From contig NZ_SMFP01000008.1 of the NCBI RefSeq assembly GCF_004348975.1, positions 162,048 to 226,047 of the forward strand: a DNA stretch of 64,000 nucleotides, written 5' to 3'. The notes under the pieces are model-generated. The model saw nothing but the letters and a program-made list of their open reading frames with translations, searched no databases and was not told the origin of the DNA. A program made the position numbers and the translations under genes. Origin of the DNA: Antarcticimicrobium sediminis. Its GTDB lineage: Bacteria; Pseudomonadota; Alphaproteobacteria; Rhodobacterales; Rhodobacteraceae. Positions 18,528 through 28,159 of this stretch are shown piece by piece (the first letter of the stretch is position 1; each line of letters opens with the position of its first letter).

Positions 18528-20096
18528 ATGGTTACAGCTTCTGAGCTTTCTATCGACACGTCCGCATCCGCGATGGACATGGCAGAGTCCATGTTCGGCA
18601 GCGGGATCAACATTGTCTCAGCCAGCTATACCGGTGATAGCGATGCCTCGGGCATCTATACAAACGGCGATGCGGATGCGCCGGACCTGACGCCGTCGGA
18701 CACCGGTGTCATCCTGTCGACGGGTGAGGCCGAGGATGTTACGAATTCCTCCGGCGACGCGAATACCTCGACCAACACCTCGACCAACAACTACGATCCG
18801 GGGGATTCCGATCTCACCGCTCTGGCCGGGTATCAGACCTATGACGCCGCCGTGTTCGAAGCCACCTTCGTGCCCGATGGCGACACCCTGACCATGCAGG
18901 TGACGTTCTCGTCCGAAGAATATCTGGAATATGTCCATTCCGGTTTCAACGATACGGTTGGGATCTGGGTGAACGGGGTGCAGGCCGAAATGACGGTCGG
19001 GACCGGTGATATCTCGATCGACAACATCAACGACGTGGACAACGAGAACCTCTATCTCGACAACCCGCGCGATGATGACACCTACAATACCGAGATGGAC
19101 GGGCTGACCGTGACGCTGACGCTCAAGGCGCCGGTCAACGCGGGCGAGGAAAACACGATCAAGATTGGCATCGCCGATGCGGGCGACGCAATCTACGACA
19201 GTAACCTGCTGATCGCGGGCGATTCGATCCAGACCGCGCTGATCGCTGGCGATGACGAGATCGAAGTGGTCGGCGAAACCGGCACGTTCGACCTGCTCGC
19301 AAACGATTCCAGTTCGGTTGGCGGAACGCTGACCATCACCCAGATCAACGGTCAGGATGTTGTGGCGGGTGATACCATCACGCTCCCTTCGGGGGAGGAG
19401 GTGCAACTGAACGCCGATGGCACCATCACCGTCTTTACCGATGACGATGCCGAAACCAATGTGTTCACCTACGAGGTCGAGGACGAGGACGGCAATACCG
19501 ACACCGCCTTTGTCGAGATGAAGACGCTCCCCTGCCTGGTGGCGGGCACGATGGTGGAGACCCCGAATGGCATGGTCGCGGTCGAGGATCTGGTTCCCGG
19601 CGATCTGGTGATGACCCGCGACGACGGCCCGCAGCCGGTGCGTTGGTGCGGGAGCAGCACCCGCCGGGCAAGCGGACAGGATGCGCCGGTGGTGATTGCC
19701 GCGGGTACGCTGGGCGATCATGGCACCGCCGAGCTGTCGCAGAACCACCGCGTTCTGATGCGCTCACCGCAGGCCGAATTGCTGTTCGGCGAGGGCGAGG
19801 TTCTGGTCAAGGCCAAGGATCTGGTGAACGGCGCTACCATCCGTCTGCGCGGCGATGGGGCGCAGGTGACTTACGTGCATGTGATGTTCGACAGTCACCA
19901 GATCATTCGCGGCAACGGGCTGGACAGCGAAAGCTATCATCCGGGGCAGGAAACCATCGGCAGCTTCGATGCCGACACCCGTGACGAGATCCTGCGCCTG
20001 ATGCCGGATGCCCGCGCCGCTGCCGATTTCGGCTATGGCCCTGCGGCACGCCCGTCGCTGAAAAGCTATGAAAGCCGTGCTTTGCTGGACGCCTGA
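18528..20096 (+). CDS. Secreted-type Hint-domain protein with choice-of-anchor-L-like N-terminus
   Basis: This very acidic 522-residue protein has no Sec signal. Residues about 15-240 resemble the choice-of-anchor L domain (GSGINIVSASYTGDSDASGI, VTFSSEEYLEY, FNDTVGIWVNGV, NLLIAGDS). Residues about 245-325 look like a cadherin/Ig-like repeat (FDLLANDSSS, FTYEVEDEDGN). From Cys336 there is a Hint (hedgehog/intein) domain: CLVAGTMVETPNGMVAVEDL, VPGDLV and the SQNHRVLM block. Roseobacters often carry such proteins, thought to leave by type I secretion and self-process at the Hint cysteine; both points are inference here. GAGGCAGAG precedes the ATG. A bidirectional terminator follows. Confidence 0.8.
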   Translation: MVTASELSIDTSASAMDMAESMFGSGINIVSASYTGDSDASGIYTNGDADAPDLTPSDTGVILSTGEAEDVTNSSGDANTSTNTSTNNYDPGDSDLTALAGYQTYDAAVFEATFVPDGDTLTMQVTFSSEEYLEYVHSGFNDTVGIWVNGVQAEMTVGTGDISIDNINDVDNENLYLDNPRDDDTYNTEMDGLTVTLTLKAPVNAGEENTIKIGIADAGDAIYDSNLLIAGDSIQTALIAGDDEIEVVGETGTFDLLANDSSSVGGTLTITQINGQDVVAGDTITLPSGEEVQLNADGTITVFTDDDAETNVFTYEVEDEDGNTDTAFVEMKTLPCLVAGTMVETPNGMVAVEDLVPGDLVMTRDDGPQPVRWCGSSTRRASGQDAPVVIAAGTLGDHGTAELSQNHRVLMRSPQAELLFGEGEVLVKAKDLVNGATIRLRGDGAQVTYVHVMFDSHQIIRGNGLDSESYHPGQETIGSFDADTRDEILRLMPDARAAADFGYGPAARPSLKSYESRALLDA

Positions 20097-20112
20097 CGCC
20101 AGCCTTGACGGC

Positions 20113-20155
20113 AAAATATAAAAGGGCGGCCACCGGGGCCGCCCTTTCGCGTTTC
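20113..20155. terminator. Bidirectional terminator between the Hint gene and dapD
   Basis: GGGCGGCC pairs with GGCCGCCC around ACCGG (20124-20144). An A-rich tract lies before it and TTTCGCGTTT after it, so it can serve both convergent genes. Confidence 0.7.
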
Positions 20156-20170
20156 GGATGATCCGCGAAG

Positions 20171-20998
20171 TCAATCGCGCAGCAACTCGTTGATGCCGGT
20201 CTTGGACCGCGTCCGCGCATCCACCCGCTTCACGATTACCGCGCAATACAGGTTGATGCCGTTCTTCGAGGGCATGGTGCCCGCGACAACGACGGAATAG
20301 GGCGGCACCTCGCCATACATCACTTCGCCGGTTTCGCGGTCGACGATCTTGGTGGACTGGCCGAGGAACACGCCCATGCCCAGCACCGAGCCTTCGCGGA
20401 CGATCACGCCTTCGACCACTTCGGAGCGGGCACCGATAAAGCAATTGTCCTCGATGATCGTCGGGCCGGCCTGCATCGGTTCCAGCACGCCGCCGATCCC
20501 GACGCCGCCGGACAGGTGCACGCCCTTGCCGATCTGGGCGCAGCTGCCCACGGTGGCCCAGGTGTCGACCATGGTGCCCTCGTCCACATAGGCGCCCAGG
20601 TTCACGAACGACGGCATCAGCACCACGCCGGGCGCGATATAGGCCGATTTGCGCACCACGCAGTTGGGAACCGCGCGGAACCCGGCGGCTTGCCATTCCT
20701 TGCTACCCCAGCCTTTGAACTTGCTGTCGACCTTGTCCCACCAGCCCGAGCCTTGCGGGCCGTTGTCGTGCACTTCCATGTCCTTGATGCGGAATCCTAG
20801 AAGAACCGCCTTTTTGGCCCATTGGTTCACATGCCACGATCCGTCGGCCTGTTTCTCGGCGACGCGCAGCGTACCCGAATCCAGCGCGTTCAGCGTGTCT
20901 TCGATGGCGTCGCGGGTCTCGCCTCCGGTCGAGGGGGTAATGGTATCGCGGGTTTCCCACGCGGCTTCGATGGCGGCTTCCAGTTGGGCGTTAGACAT
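20171..20998 (-). CDS. dapD: Tetrahydrodipicolinate N-succinyltransferase
   Basis: This 275-residue acyltransferase succinylates tetrahydrodipicolinate, the step before the aminotransferase and DapE in lysine synthesis. The middle of the protein is a left-handed beta-helix of hexapeptide repeats ([52 protein letters not shown]). [12 protein letters not shown] and [12 protein letters not shown] are typical of DapD. I chose ATG 20998 with GAGGAGAG upstream over a start ten codons earlier, which gives the usual family length. Confidence 0.95.
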   Translation of the reverse strand: MSNAQLEAAIEAAWETRDTITPSTGGETRDAIEDTLNALDSGTLRVAEKQADGSWHVNQWAKKAVLLGFRIKDMEVHDNGPQGSGWWDKVDSKFKGWGSKEWQAAGFRAVPNCVVRKSAYIAPGVVLMPSFVNLGAYVDEGTMVDTWATVGSCAQIGKGVHLSGGVGIGGVLEPMQAGPTIIEDNCFIGARSEVVEGVIVREGSVLGMGVFLGQSTKIVDRETGEVMYGEVPPYSVVVAGTMPSKNGINLYCAVIVKRVDARTRSKTGINELLRD

Positions 20999-21090
20999 CT
21001 TTTCTCTCCTCGTCGGATCGGGTTTCATGCCCTATAGCGGGCGCGCCGCTTGGCGACAATCCGTCAGCCCCCCTGCAAGGAGAGATACCC

Positions 21091-21486
21091 ATGGCCAAAG
21101 CCATTCACAGCATGATCCGCGTCCTGAACGAGGCACGTTCGGTCGCCTTCTATGACATGGCCTTTGGCCTCAAGATCGCCGACCGGCTGGAGTATCCCAC
21201 ATTCACGCTGATCTATCTCAGCAACGACGAGACCGGGTTCGAGTTGGAACTGACGGTGAACAAGGACCGCACCGAACCCTATGATCTGGGAGACGGCTAT
21301 GGCCATCTGGCGGTTTCGGTCGCGGATCTGGAGGCGGAACACGCAAGGATCAAAGCGGCCGGGCTCGCTCCGCGCGATATCGTGGCTTTTGCGCCCGCCG
21401 GTGAGGTGATCGCACAGTTCTTTTTCATCGCCGACCCGGACGGCTATCAGATCGAGGTGTTGCAGCGCGGTGGGCGGTATTTGTAA
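21091..21486 (+). CDS. VOC-family protein, lactoylglutathione lyase-like
   Basis: This 131-residue protein has two betaalphabetabetabeta modules. It reads HSMIRVLNEARSVAFYDMAFGL, where His6 is a likely metal ligand, then FELELTVNKD, GYGHLAVSVADLEAEHARI and FFIADPDGYQIEVLQRG, giving the H/E/H/E metal set of glyoxalase I. It probably detoxifies methylglyoxal as its glutathione adduct. AAGGAGAG lies before the ATG. It is divergent from dapD. Confidence 0.85.
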   Translation: MAKAIHSMIRVLNEARSVAFYDMAFGLKIADRLEYPTFTLIYLSNDETGFELELTVNKDRTEPYDLGDGYGHLAVSVADLEAEHARIKAAGLAPRDIVAFAPAGEVIAQFFFIADPDGYQIEVLQRGGRYL

Positions 21487-21537
21487 CGGCTACCCCGCCT
21501 GTTTCGCCATGCCGGGCCGCGCGCTTGGCATGGCCTG

Positions 21538-22458
21538 TCACCCCAGCGGATCGGGCGCGACATTGCCGCCGCAGACCAGCACCGCCACCCGTTCCCCGGG
21601 CGCGGGCACATAGGCCCCCGACATCAGCGCGGCCAGTGCCGTAGCGCCCGCCGGTTCCACCAACTGTCGCCGCTCTTGCCAAAGCGCGCGCTGGGCGGTG
21701 GCGATGGCCTCGTCGCTGACCAGAACCGACTCGGCCTTGAACGTTCGCGCCAGATCGAAACAGATCTGCCCGATCCGACGCGCCCCCAAGGCATTCGCGG
21801 CGATCCCCGAGACCTCCACATCCACGGGTGCGCCGGCGCCGAGCGCGGCGTTCAGCGCGCAGGAGGTTTCAGGCTCTACCGCCACCACCTTGCGCGCGCC
21901 GCGCAGCCACGCCATCGCACCGGCGATCAGCCCGCCGCCGCCCACCGCGATCAGCACGGTCTCGGCGCGCAGCCCCTGGTCCTCCCATTCGCGCAGGCAG
22001 GTGCCCTGACCCGCCACCGTGGCGGGCGCATCATAGGCGTGAATCTGCATCGCGCCGGTCTCGGCCTCATAGGCTTGGGCGGCCTGAAGCGCATTGGCGT
22101 ATTCCCCGTCGACCACATACAGGTCGGCCCCGGTTCGTTCGATCAGACCGATTTTGGCTGGCCCCGCCATTTTTGGCACGAAGATCGCCGCGCGGTGCCC
22201 CAGCGCCCGCGCCGCAAAGGCCACCGCCGCGCCGTGATTGCCGCCCGAGGCCGCGACCAGCCCAGCCTTTGGCACGGGGCCGCCCAGCATCGTGTTGAAG
22301 GCGCCACGCGCCTTGAAGCTGCCGGTATGCTGGACCTGCTCCAGCTTGAACTCGACCGACCAAGGCAGGCCAAACCCCGCGACATCCATCACCGGGGTGC
22401 GCACCACATGGGGGGCAATCCGCGCCGCCGCCGCGTCGATATCCTGACGATCCACCAT
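21538..22458 (-). CDS. Threonine/serine dehydratase (PLP, fold type II)
   Basis: This 306-residue enzyme deaminates threonine or serine to a 2-oxoacid, or acts as a serine racemase-like enzyme. The PLP lysine is Lys49 in HTGSFKARGAF; the phosphate loop is GGGGLIAG and SGGNHGAA is conserved. There is no C-terminal ACT regulatory domain, so it resembles short catabolic dehydratases. The frame continues far upstream, but the ATG at 22458 has GGAAGGA before it and starts at the family N-terminus MVDRQDIDAAAARI. Confidence 0.85.
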   Translation of the reverse strand: MVDRQDIDAAAARIAPHVVRTPVMDVAGFGLPWSVEFKLEQVQHTGSFKARGAFNTMLGGPVPKAGLVAASGGNHGAAVAFAARALGHRAAIFVPKMAGPAKIGLIERTGADLYVVDGEYANALQAAQAYEAETGAMQIHAYDAPATVAGQGTCLREWEDQGLRAETVLIAVGGGGLIAGAMAWLRGARKVVAVEPETSCALNAALGAGAPVDVEVSGIAANALGARRIGQICFDLARTFKAESVLVSDEAIATAQRALWQERRQLVEPAGATALAALMSGAYVPAPGERVAVLVCGGNVAPDPLG

Positions 22459-22719
22459 AGCCTGTCCTTCCCGGTTCGCGTTTGTCCCAGATAACCGGGC
22501 TTTACCGGGCAGGGCAACGGCCCGCGACACACTCCCTTGGCGCGATACCGGACATGGTGGACAGAAGGCGATCCCTGGCGGCAAGCCCAGCTGGCCGATC
22601 GGGCGCGACGGAGTCGATTTCGCCTGATCCCGGTTTTCCCGGTCTGAAAGCCGGGGTGTCTGGCCACTGCCGGGGGAACGCGATAAGGCTGGCCTGAAGC
22701 CATTTTCGGGGTCAGTTTT

Positions 22720-23565
22720 ATGGATGATGATCGCAATAGCGTCTTGCGCGACGCGCATTCGGACACCACCGCAGCGCGGGGGGTTCCTGACACCCCGCAA
22801 AGCCGCTCGCCCTCTTACCGGCTGGCCTTTACCGACGAAGAATTCATGTGTCGGGACGAATTGCGCCCGGTGCGGCTCCAGCTGGAATTGCTGAAACCGC
22901 AGCTGCTGCTGGACGAGCGCCAGATCGAAAGCACCATCGTGCTGTTCGGTGGCGCGCGCATCCCCGACCCGGCGCACAAGCACACGGCGCGGACAAAAAC
23001 CCTGGCCGAGCTGTCCGCCTATTACGAGGTTGCGCGCGAATTTTCCCGGCTTATGACGGAAAAGTCGCTGGCCAGCGGAAATCGCGAATATGTGATCACC
23101 ACCGGCGGTGGTCCGGGCGTGATGGAGGCCGGCAATCGCGGCGCGCATGAGGCGGGGGGAATTTCGCTTGGCCTGTCCATCGTGCTGCCGCATGAACAGG
23201 CGCCGAACCAGTATGTGACGCCCGAGTTGAGCTTCAACTTCCACTATTTCGCGATCCGCAAAATGCATTTCCTGATGCGCGCGCGTGCCATCGCGGTATT
23301 TCCCGGCGGTTTTGGAACAATGGATGAGATGTTCGAATCGCTGACCCTGATCCAGACCGGACGGATGGACCGGGTGCCGTTCCTGCTGTTCGGGCGCGCG
23401 TTCTGGGAGCGGGTGGTCAACTGGCAGGCACTGGCCGATGCCGGCACGATCTCGGACGAGGATCTGAACCTGTTCCGCTTTGTCGACAGCGCCGAAGAGG
23501 CGGTCGAGATCATCGAGAACTGGGAACCCGCACCGCCGCGAGACGCCATCCCCGGACGCGACTGA
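22720..23565 (+). CDS. LOG-family protein (TIGR00730, lysine-decarboxylase-like fold)
   Basis: This 281-residue Rossmann protein has TTGGGPGVMEAGNRGAHEAGG and PGGFGTMDEMFE, the PGGxGTxxE motif of LOG proteins, which remove ribose phosphate from nucleoside monophosphates such as cytokinin precursors. Members have often been annotated as lysine decarboxylase on fold alone. It has an N-terminal extension of about 65 residues compared with the short LOG proteins. No strong Shine-Dalgarno is seen, so the start at 22720 is the least certain part. Confidence 0.8.
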   Translation: MDDDRNSVLRDAHSDTTAARGVPDTPQSRSPSYRLAFTDEEFMCRDELRPVRLQLELLKPQLLLDERQIESTIVLFGGARIPDPAHKHTARTKTLAELSAYYEVAREFSRLMTEKSLASGNREYVITTGGGPGVMEAGNRGAHEAGGISLGLSIVLPHEQAPNQYVTPELSFNFHYFAIRKMHFLMRARAIAVFPGGFGTMDEMFESLTLIQTGRMDRVPFLLFGRAFWERVVNWQALADAGTISDEDLNLFRFVDSAEEAVEIIENWEPAPPRDAIPGRD

Positions 23566-23578
23566 CTCCTGAAGGCGA

Positions 23579-23809
23579 TCAGGTCGATCCCAGCAGCGAT
23601 AGCCCCTTGCCGGTCAAAGCCGTCGAGGGGAATGTGATCCGATCTGTCAGCGCGGTATTGGCCCGGCTGAGCGTGACATCCATCTGAAAGGGCTGCCCCC
23701 TTTCGCTGCCGCCGATCTCCGCTGGATCCACCTGCCCAAGGGGGTTGGCTGATCCAGCGCGGAAAGCGCCACAGGGTGCCGCTTGCGGCGTTGCGTCAGT
23801 GGATGTGCG
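23579..23809 (-). pseudogene. Possible gene remnant: open, biased frame with no good start
   Basis: The minus strand is open from a stop at 23812 to a TGA at 23579-23581. Its end translates to MDVTLSRANTALTDRITFPS, then TALTGKGLSLLGST, preceded by an in-frame segment including GSANPLGQVDPAEIGGSERG. Composition looks coding, but no start with a Shine-Dalgarno is present except an internal ATG giving 34 residues. It lies directly downstream of the 68-aa gene, so it may be a broken second gene. I do not recognise a family. Confidence 0.3.
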
Positions 23810-24016
23810 TCAGTGGATTTGCGTCGTCAGGACACCCAGTTCGATGTTCTGCGGCAGCTTGGTCACGACCTGCGCGCCCGCTACGTCCTTGATCGCATAG
23901 CCATATCCGGCCAGCCGGAATTTCCATTCCCGCGCGCTGACCGCCATGGCGCGTTCACGCACCAGCAGATCCAGAACCGGGGTCTCAACGGGTTGCCGAC
24001 AAATTACATGGGCCAT
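23810..24016 (-). CDS. Small conserved hypothetical protein, 68 aa
   Basis: The ATG at 24016 has a near-perfect AGGAGG nine bases upstream, which supports it strongly. The product starts MAHVICRQPVETPVLDLLVR and ends NIELGVLTTQIH. It is soluble, has no signal peptide, and contains one cysteine. No family is recognised. The short length and strong ribosome-binding site suggest a real small protein; neighbours give no clue to its job. Confidence 0.55.
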   Translation of the reverse strand: MAHVICRQPVETPVLDLLVRERAMAVSAREWKFRLAGYGYAIKDVAGAQVVTKLPQNIELGVLTTQIH

Positions 24017-24155
24017 CTTAAAGTCCTCCTGCACTCGTACCATTGTTTGCAGTATGGAAACTGATTGTTGACCGCGGCTTAATTGTATCTGAAATGTGAT
24101 CTTTTCGGGGCAGGTCGCGCGATTGTTCGCGTTTTCGGGAACGATCGGGCGCGGT

Positions 24156-25349
24156 TTACCCCCCGAGCCCGGCCTCGGCCTCGATCTGTTTGCGCGACTT
24201 GCGGGCGCGTTCGGTGGCCGATTTCAACTGGCCACAGGCGGCCATGATATCCTCGCCGCGCGGGGTGCGGACCGGGCTGGCAAAACCGGCTTGGTAAAGG
24301 ATGTCGGCAAAGGCCCGAATCCGGTTGTTCGACGAGCGCTTGTAGGGTGCACCGGGCCATTCGTTGAACGGGATCAGGTTGATCTTGGCCGGGATCTTGT
24401 GATCGCGAATCAGTTTGACCAGCCGGTGGGCATCTGCGTCGGTGTCGTTCACCCCGTTCAGCATCACGTATTCAAAGGTGATCCGTTCGGAATTTGACAC
24501 CTTGGGATAGCTCGCCAGCGCGGCCAGCAACACCTCGATGTTCCAGCGCTTGTTGATCGGCACCAGAAAATCGCGCACCTCGTCCGTGGTGGCGTGGAAG
24601 GAAATGGCCAGTTGGCACCCGATCTCTTCAGCGGTGCGGGCGATTTCCGGCACCACGCCGGAGGTGGACAGGGTGATCCGGCGGCGTGACAGTTGGATGC
24701 CTTCGGGGTCCATCGCGATTTTCATCGCGTCGCGCACGTTGTCAAAGTTGTACAGCGGTTCGCCCATGCCCATCAGCACGACATTGGACAAAAGCCGGCT
24801 CTCGTCGTTACGCGCACCGGGCACTGGCCATTCGTCCAGATCGTCGCGCGCCATCATCACCTGGCCCACGATTTCACCGGCGGTCAGGTTGCGCACCAGT
24901 TTCTGCGTCCCGGTATGGCAAAAGGAACAGGTCAGGGTGCAGCCAACCTGGCTTGAGACGCAGAGCGTGCCGCGATCCTCTTCCGGGATATAGACAACCT
25001 CGACCTCATGGCCGCCCGCGATGCGCACCAGGTATTTCCGGGTGCCGTCGCTGCTGACCTGCTTGCTGACGACTTCGGGGATCGCGATGGTGAAATGTTC
25101 GGCCAGCAGGGCGCGATAGGGTTTGGACAGATTCGTCATCTGCGCGAAATCGCGCGCGCCCCATTGATAGATCCACTGCCAAAGCTGGTTCACGCGCATC
25201 TTGGTCTGTTTTTCGGGCGTGCCCACCGCGATCAGCGCCGCGTGCATCTGATCGCGAGTCAGCCCGACAAGGTTGATCGGCCCCTCCGGCAGCTTGCGGG
25301 GGATCGTCATGACATCCTGGGTGATTGGCGCAGAGATGGGGGCTGACAT
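24156..25349 (-). CDS. rlmN: Dual-specificity RNA methyltransferase RlmN
   Basis: This 397-residue radical-SAM enzyme methylates C2 of A2503 in 23S rRNA and of A37 in some tRNAs. The iron-sulfur cluster cysteines are Cys137, Cys141 and Cys144 in [22 protein letters not shown] and [20 protein letters not shown] are RlmN hallmarks, and the C-terminal cysteine in IMAACGQL is the methyl-carrying residue. The upstream ATG at 25349 gives [20 protein letters not shown]; an internal ATG at 25310 is possible. Confidence 0.95.
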   Translation of the reverse strand: MSAPISAPITQDVMTIPRKLPEGPINLVGLTRDQMHAALIAVGTPEKQTKMRVNQLWQWIYQWGARDFAQMTNLSKPYRALLAEHFTIAIPEVVSKQVSSDGTRKYLVRIAGGHEVEVVYIPEEDRGTLCVSSQVGCTLTCSFCHTGTQKLVRNLTAGEIVGQVMMARDDLDEWPVPGARNDESRLLSNVVLMGMGEPLYNFDNVRDAMKIAMDPEGIQLSRRRITLSTSGVVPEIARTAEEIGCQLAISFHATTDEVRDFLVPINKRWNIEVLLAALASYPKVSNSERITFEYVMLNGVNDTDADAHRLVKLIRDHKIPAKINLIPFNEWPGAPYKRSSNNRIRAFADILYQAGFASPVRTPRGEDIMAACGQLKSATERARKSRKQIEAEAGLGG

Positions 25350-25471
25350 GGTCGGTGGCTTTCAAATCTATCGGACAGAGTGGCCCCTATATAGGGGTTT
25401 TCGCCAAATTCAAAAGGGATTCGGCCACGCCCGCAGGGGGCGCAGCCAGTCACAGACCCAAGTGCGACGCC

Positions 25472-26017
25472 TTAGTTGGCGCAGCGTTTCTCGGCATCCT
25501 CGACCGCGGCGGTGAAGCCCAGCAGCGAGAAGGTGTCCTTGGTCTGGGTGCCGCGGCTTGATCGCGCGGTCAGAATCGCAGACGAGCCGCGCTTCATCGC
25601 GGTGATGATCTTGGCGTCGTCAGCCTCGGTCGCGGGCCAAGCCCATTCGCCCTCGGAAAACAGTTCAAATTCGGTGCCGCCGATATCCAGATTCACGGTC
25701 GAACCACCGGCAAACGGATAGCCGCCGGTAAAGGTGACCTGTCCGTCAACATCCGCACCGGGGCGGTAGAACACGAACAAAAGAATATCGCCGCGCCGCA
25801 CCGCCACCACGCGTCCGTCGCGGGTGTTTACGGTCTCCTTGGGTGCTGAAACGCTCCAGCACTCCTTGGGGTCGTTCTCGACAAAGACGCTCCAATCGGT
25901 CTCAGCGGCGACGCGGTTGGTGCTTTCTTCCTGTGCGAATGCGGTTGGTGCCATGGTGATTGCGGCCATTCCGGCCAGGCACAGGCCCGCCAGCGCGCGG
26001 ACGTGTTTCGATGCCAT
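25472..26017 (-). CDS. Invasion-associated locus B (IalB) family periplasmic protein
   Basis: This 181-residue protein has a signal peptide (about 1-28, ending AFA-QEE). The mature part holds WSVFVENDPKECWSVSAPKE and a C-terminal GFTAAVEDAEKRC. One cysteine near each end could form a disulfide. This fits the IalB-like family, common in alphaproteobacteria and named after a Bartonella locus; its role in non-pathogens is unknown. AGGAGG precedes the ATG. Confidence 0.75.
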   Translation of the reverse strand: MASKHVRALAGLCLAGMAAITMAPTAFAQEESTNRVAAETDWSVFVENDPKECWSVSAPKETVNTRDGRVVAVRRGDILLFVFYRPGADVDGQVTFTGGYPFAGGSTVNLDIGGTEFELFSEGEWAWPATEADDAKIITAMKRGSSAILTARSSRGTQTKDTFSLLGFTAAVEDAEKRCAN

Positions 26018-26187
26018 CTGTCCAGCCTCCTAGACTGCCCTCTACCTCAATTTTCAGGGGCGCACGCGGCCTTTGTTTGCCGTCTGTCATCGCGCACCCG
26101 TCGCTTGCCGACATAGCCACAGTAACGTAACTTGCGCCACGGGCGAAAGAGCGATTGGCGGGATTTCGCCAAAATCCGGAGCGATTC

Positions 26188-27189
26188 ATGACCGACCCTG
26201 TACCGATGGCCGAACTCTGGCGCAGCGATTTGCTCGAAAGCCAGCATCTTGGACATGCCGTAATCTGCGATGACAGCGGTCAGATCGTGCGCGCCTGGGG
26301 CGATCCGGAGGCGCTGATTTATCCGCGCAGCTCGTGCAAGATGATCCAGGCGCTGCCGCTGGTGACCTCGGGGGCGGCGGCGAAATACGGGCTCAGCACC
26401 GAGCAGTTGGCGCTGTCTTGCTCCTCGCACAACGGGGCTGCGATTCACACCTCTCGGGTGCGGGCCTGGCTGGGCGATCTGGGGTTGAGCGACAGCGATT
26501 TTCGCTGCGGCCCGCAGGTGCCCGATGACCATGACGAGCGCTATGCGCTGATTCGCGGCGATGAGCAGCCCTGTCAGTATCACAACAATTGTTCGGGCAA
26601 GCATTGCGGGTTCCTGACGCTGGCGCAGCATATGGGCGCGGGCCCTGACTATGTCGAGATTGACCACCCGGTGCAGCGCGCCGTGCGCGACGCCTTTGAA
26701 GAGGTCACCGGCGAGACCAGCCCCGGCTATGGCATCGATGGATGTTCGGCCCCGAATTTCCAGACCACCTTGCACGGGCTGGCCCGCGCGATGGCTTGGT
26801 TTGCCAGTGCGGGCGATCGCAGCGACCGCTCCAGTCTGGCGGCGCAGCAGCTTGTTGGCGCAATGGTCGCGCACCCCGATCTGGTCGCGGGCGAGGGCCG
26901 GGCCTGCACCGAGCTGATGCGCGCGATGGACGGCCGCGTTGCGGTCAAGACCGGGGCAGAGGGGGTGTTCGTGGCGATCATCCCCGAAAAGCGGATGGGC
27001 GTGGCGATCAAGATCACTGACGGGGCGACGCGGGGCAGCGAATGCGCCATCACCACGATTCTGAGCGGTCTGGGCGTGCTTGATGCCAACCACCCGGCAA
27101 CGCTGAAACGGATGGCCCCGCCGCAGCTGAACCGCCGCAAGATCGAGGTCGGTCAGATTCGCCCGGCTTCGGCCCTGATCAACGGCTAA
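26188..27189 (+). CDS. Asparaginase, AnsA/thermolabile (Rhizobium type II) family
   Basis: This 333-residue enzyme belongs to the asparaginase family typified by the thermolabile Rhizobium etli enzyme. Motifs are YPRSSCKMIQALPLV, SCSSHNGAAIH, NNCSGKHCGFL with the conserved cysteine and lysine, and GIDGCSAPNF. It would hydrolyse L-asparagine to aspartate and ammonia in the cytoplasm. The ATG at 26188 has CGGAG upstream; an in-frame start 11 codons earlier lacks support. Its 3' end overlaps the convergent LysR gene by 11 bp. Confidence 0.85.
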   Translation: MTDPVPMAELWRSDLLESQHLGHAVICDDSGQIVRAWGDPEALIYPRSSCKMIQALPLVTSGAAAKYGLSTEQLALSCSSHNGAAIHTSRVRAWLGDLGLSDSDFRCGPQVPDDHDERYALIRGDEQPCQYHNNCSGKHCGFLTLAQHMGAGPDYVEIDHPVQRAVRDAFEEVTGETSPGYGIDGCSAPNFQTTLHGLARAMAWFASAGDRSDRSSLAAQQLVGAMVAHPDLVAGEGRACTELMRAMDGRVAVKTGAEGVFVAIIPEKRMGVAIKITDGATRGSECAITTILSGLGVLDANHPATLKRMAPPQLNRRKIEVGQIRPASALING

Positions 27190-28066
27190 GCTCTTTCGCC
27201 AGCAGGTTGAACACCAGCCGGATTCGACGGTTGGTGCGCAACTCGCGGTGGCTGACCAGCCAGAATGGCACCGGGATCGGGGGAAACGCGGGCAGGATCG
27301 GGCGCGCATCGCGGATCAGGCTGGCCAGTTCCTGCGTCATTACCCCGATGGCCTCGCCGCGTCGGACCATCTCGAACAGCATCACGCCACTGGCGGACGA
27401 AAAGCGGATATTCTTGCGCGTGATGGCCAGCCCGCGCGTCTGCATTTCGCACAGGAATCGATCAACCGGTTCGTACCCGGCAAAGATTGCGCCACTCAGA
27501 TCGCCCAGATCTGTCGGCTCGCCAAAGCGGTCGAGATAGGCCCCGGTGGCATAGCAGCGCGCCGCGTCGTCCTTGAGCTTGCGCGCGATCAGGTCGGGCT
27601 GGTCCGGTCGTACATGGCGAATGGCGATATCGGCCTCGCGCCGGCGCAGGTTCTGCACTTCGTTCGAGGCGACCACCTCGATCGTGATGCCGGGGGCCAG
27701 CCGCGCCAGCCGTGTCAGCGCCGGAGGCAGCAGAGAGGTGGCGACGACATCGCTCGCCGTGATCGTCACATGGCCTTCGATGGATTTGCTCTGGCCGGTG
27801 GCGATCAGCGAAAACTGTCCGGCGGCCTCGCCCATGCGGCGCACCTGTTCCAACAGATCCTGCCCGGCCGTGGTCAGTTGCAGCGCCCGCCCGGTCCGGT
27901 CGAACAGCTGCACGCCAAGCGTCTCTTCCAGCGCTGCGACCTGACGGCCCAGCGTCGGCTGGGTCATGCCCAACGCCCGCGCCGCAGCCGAGAGAGAGCC
28001 CTCTTCGGCGGTCACCAGAAAGGCGCGCGCCTGATTCCAGTCGAAACGGATGCTGCTCCAATGCAT
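27179..28066 (-). CDS. LysR-family transcriptional regulator
   Basis: This 295-residue regulator has an N-terminal winged HTH (FDWNQARAFLVTAEEGSLSAAARALGMTQ) and an effector domain with about 200 residues. LysR proteins usually control a divergent gene; here that would be the methyltransferase 93 bp away. An 8-bp palindrome CGTATACG (28074-28081) lies just upstream of its own ATG and could be part of an operator. It overlaps the end of the asparaginase gene on the other strand. Confidence 0.88.
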   Translation of the reverse strand: MHWSSIRFDWNQARAFLVTAEEGSLSAAARALGMTQPTLGRQVAALEETLGVQLFDRTGRALQLTTAGQDLLEQVRRMGEAAGQFSLIATGQSKSIEGHVTITASDVVATSLLPPALTRLARLAPGITIEVVASNEVQNLRRREADIAIRHVRPDQPDLIARKLKDDAARCYATGAYLDRFGEPTDLGDLSGAIFAGYEPVDRFLCEMQTRGLAITRKNIRFSSASGVMLFEMVRRGEAIGVMTQELASLIRDARPILPAFPPIPVPFWLVSHRELRTNRRIRLVFNLLAKELSR

Positions 28067-28159
28067 GCAAAAACGTATACGACGGATGCGGTTTCGGGCA
28101 ATTCAAAAAATGCCTCCTGTCCCTATGTGCCAAGGGTATATGAGTGACAGGATTTAACG

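Noticed and set aside
21538..23268. 576-codon frame suggesting a large fused dehydratase
   Set aside because: Only the part after the ATG at 22458 matches the dehydratase. The upstream part is antisense to the LOG-family gene.
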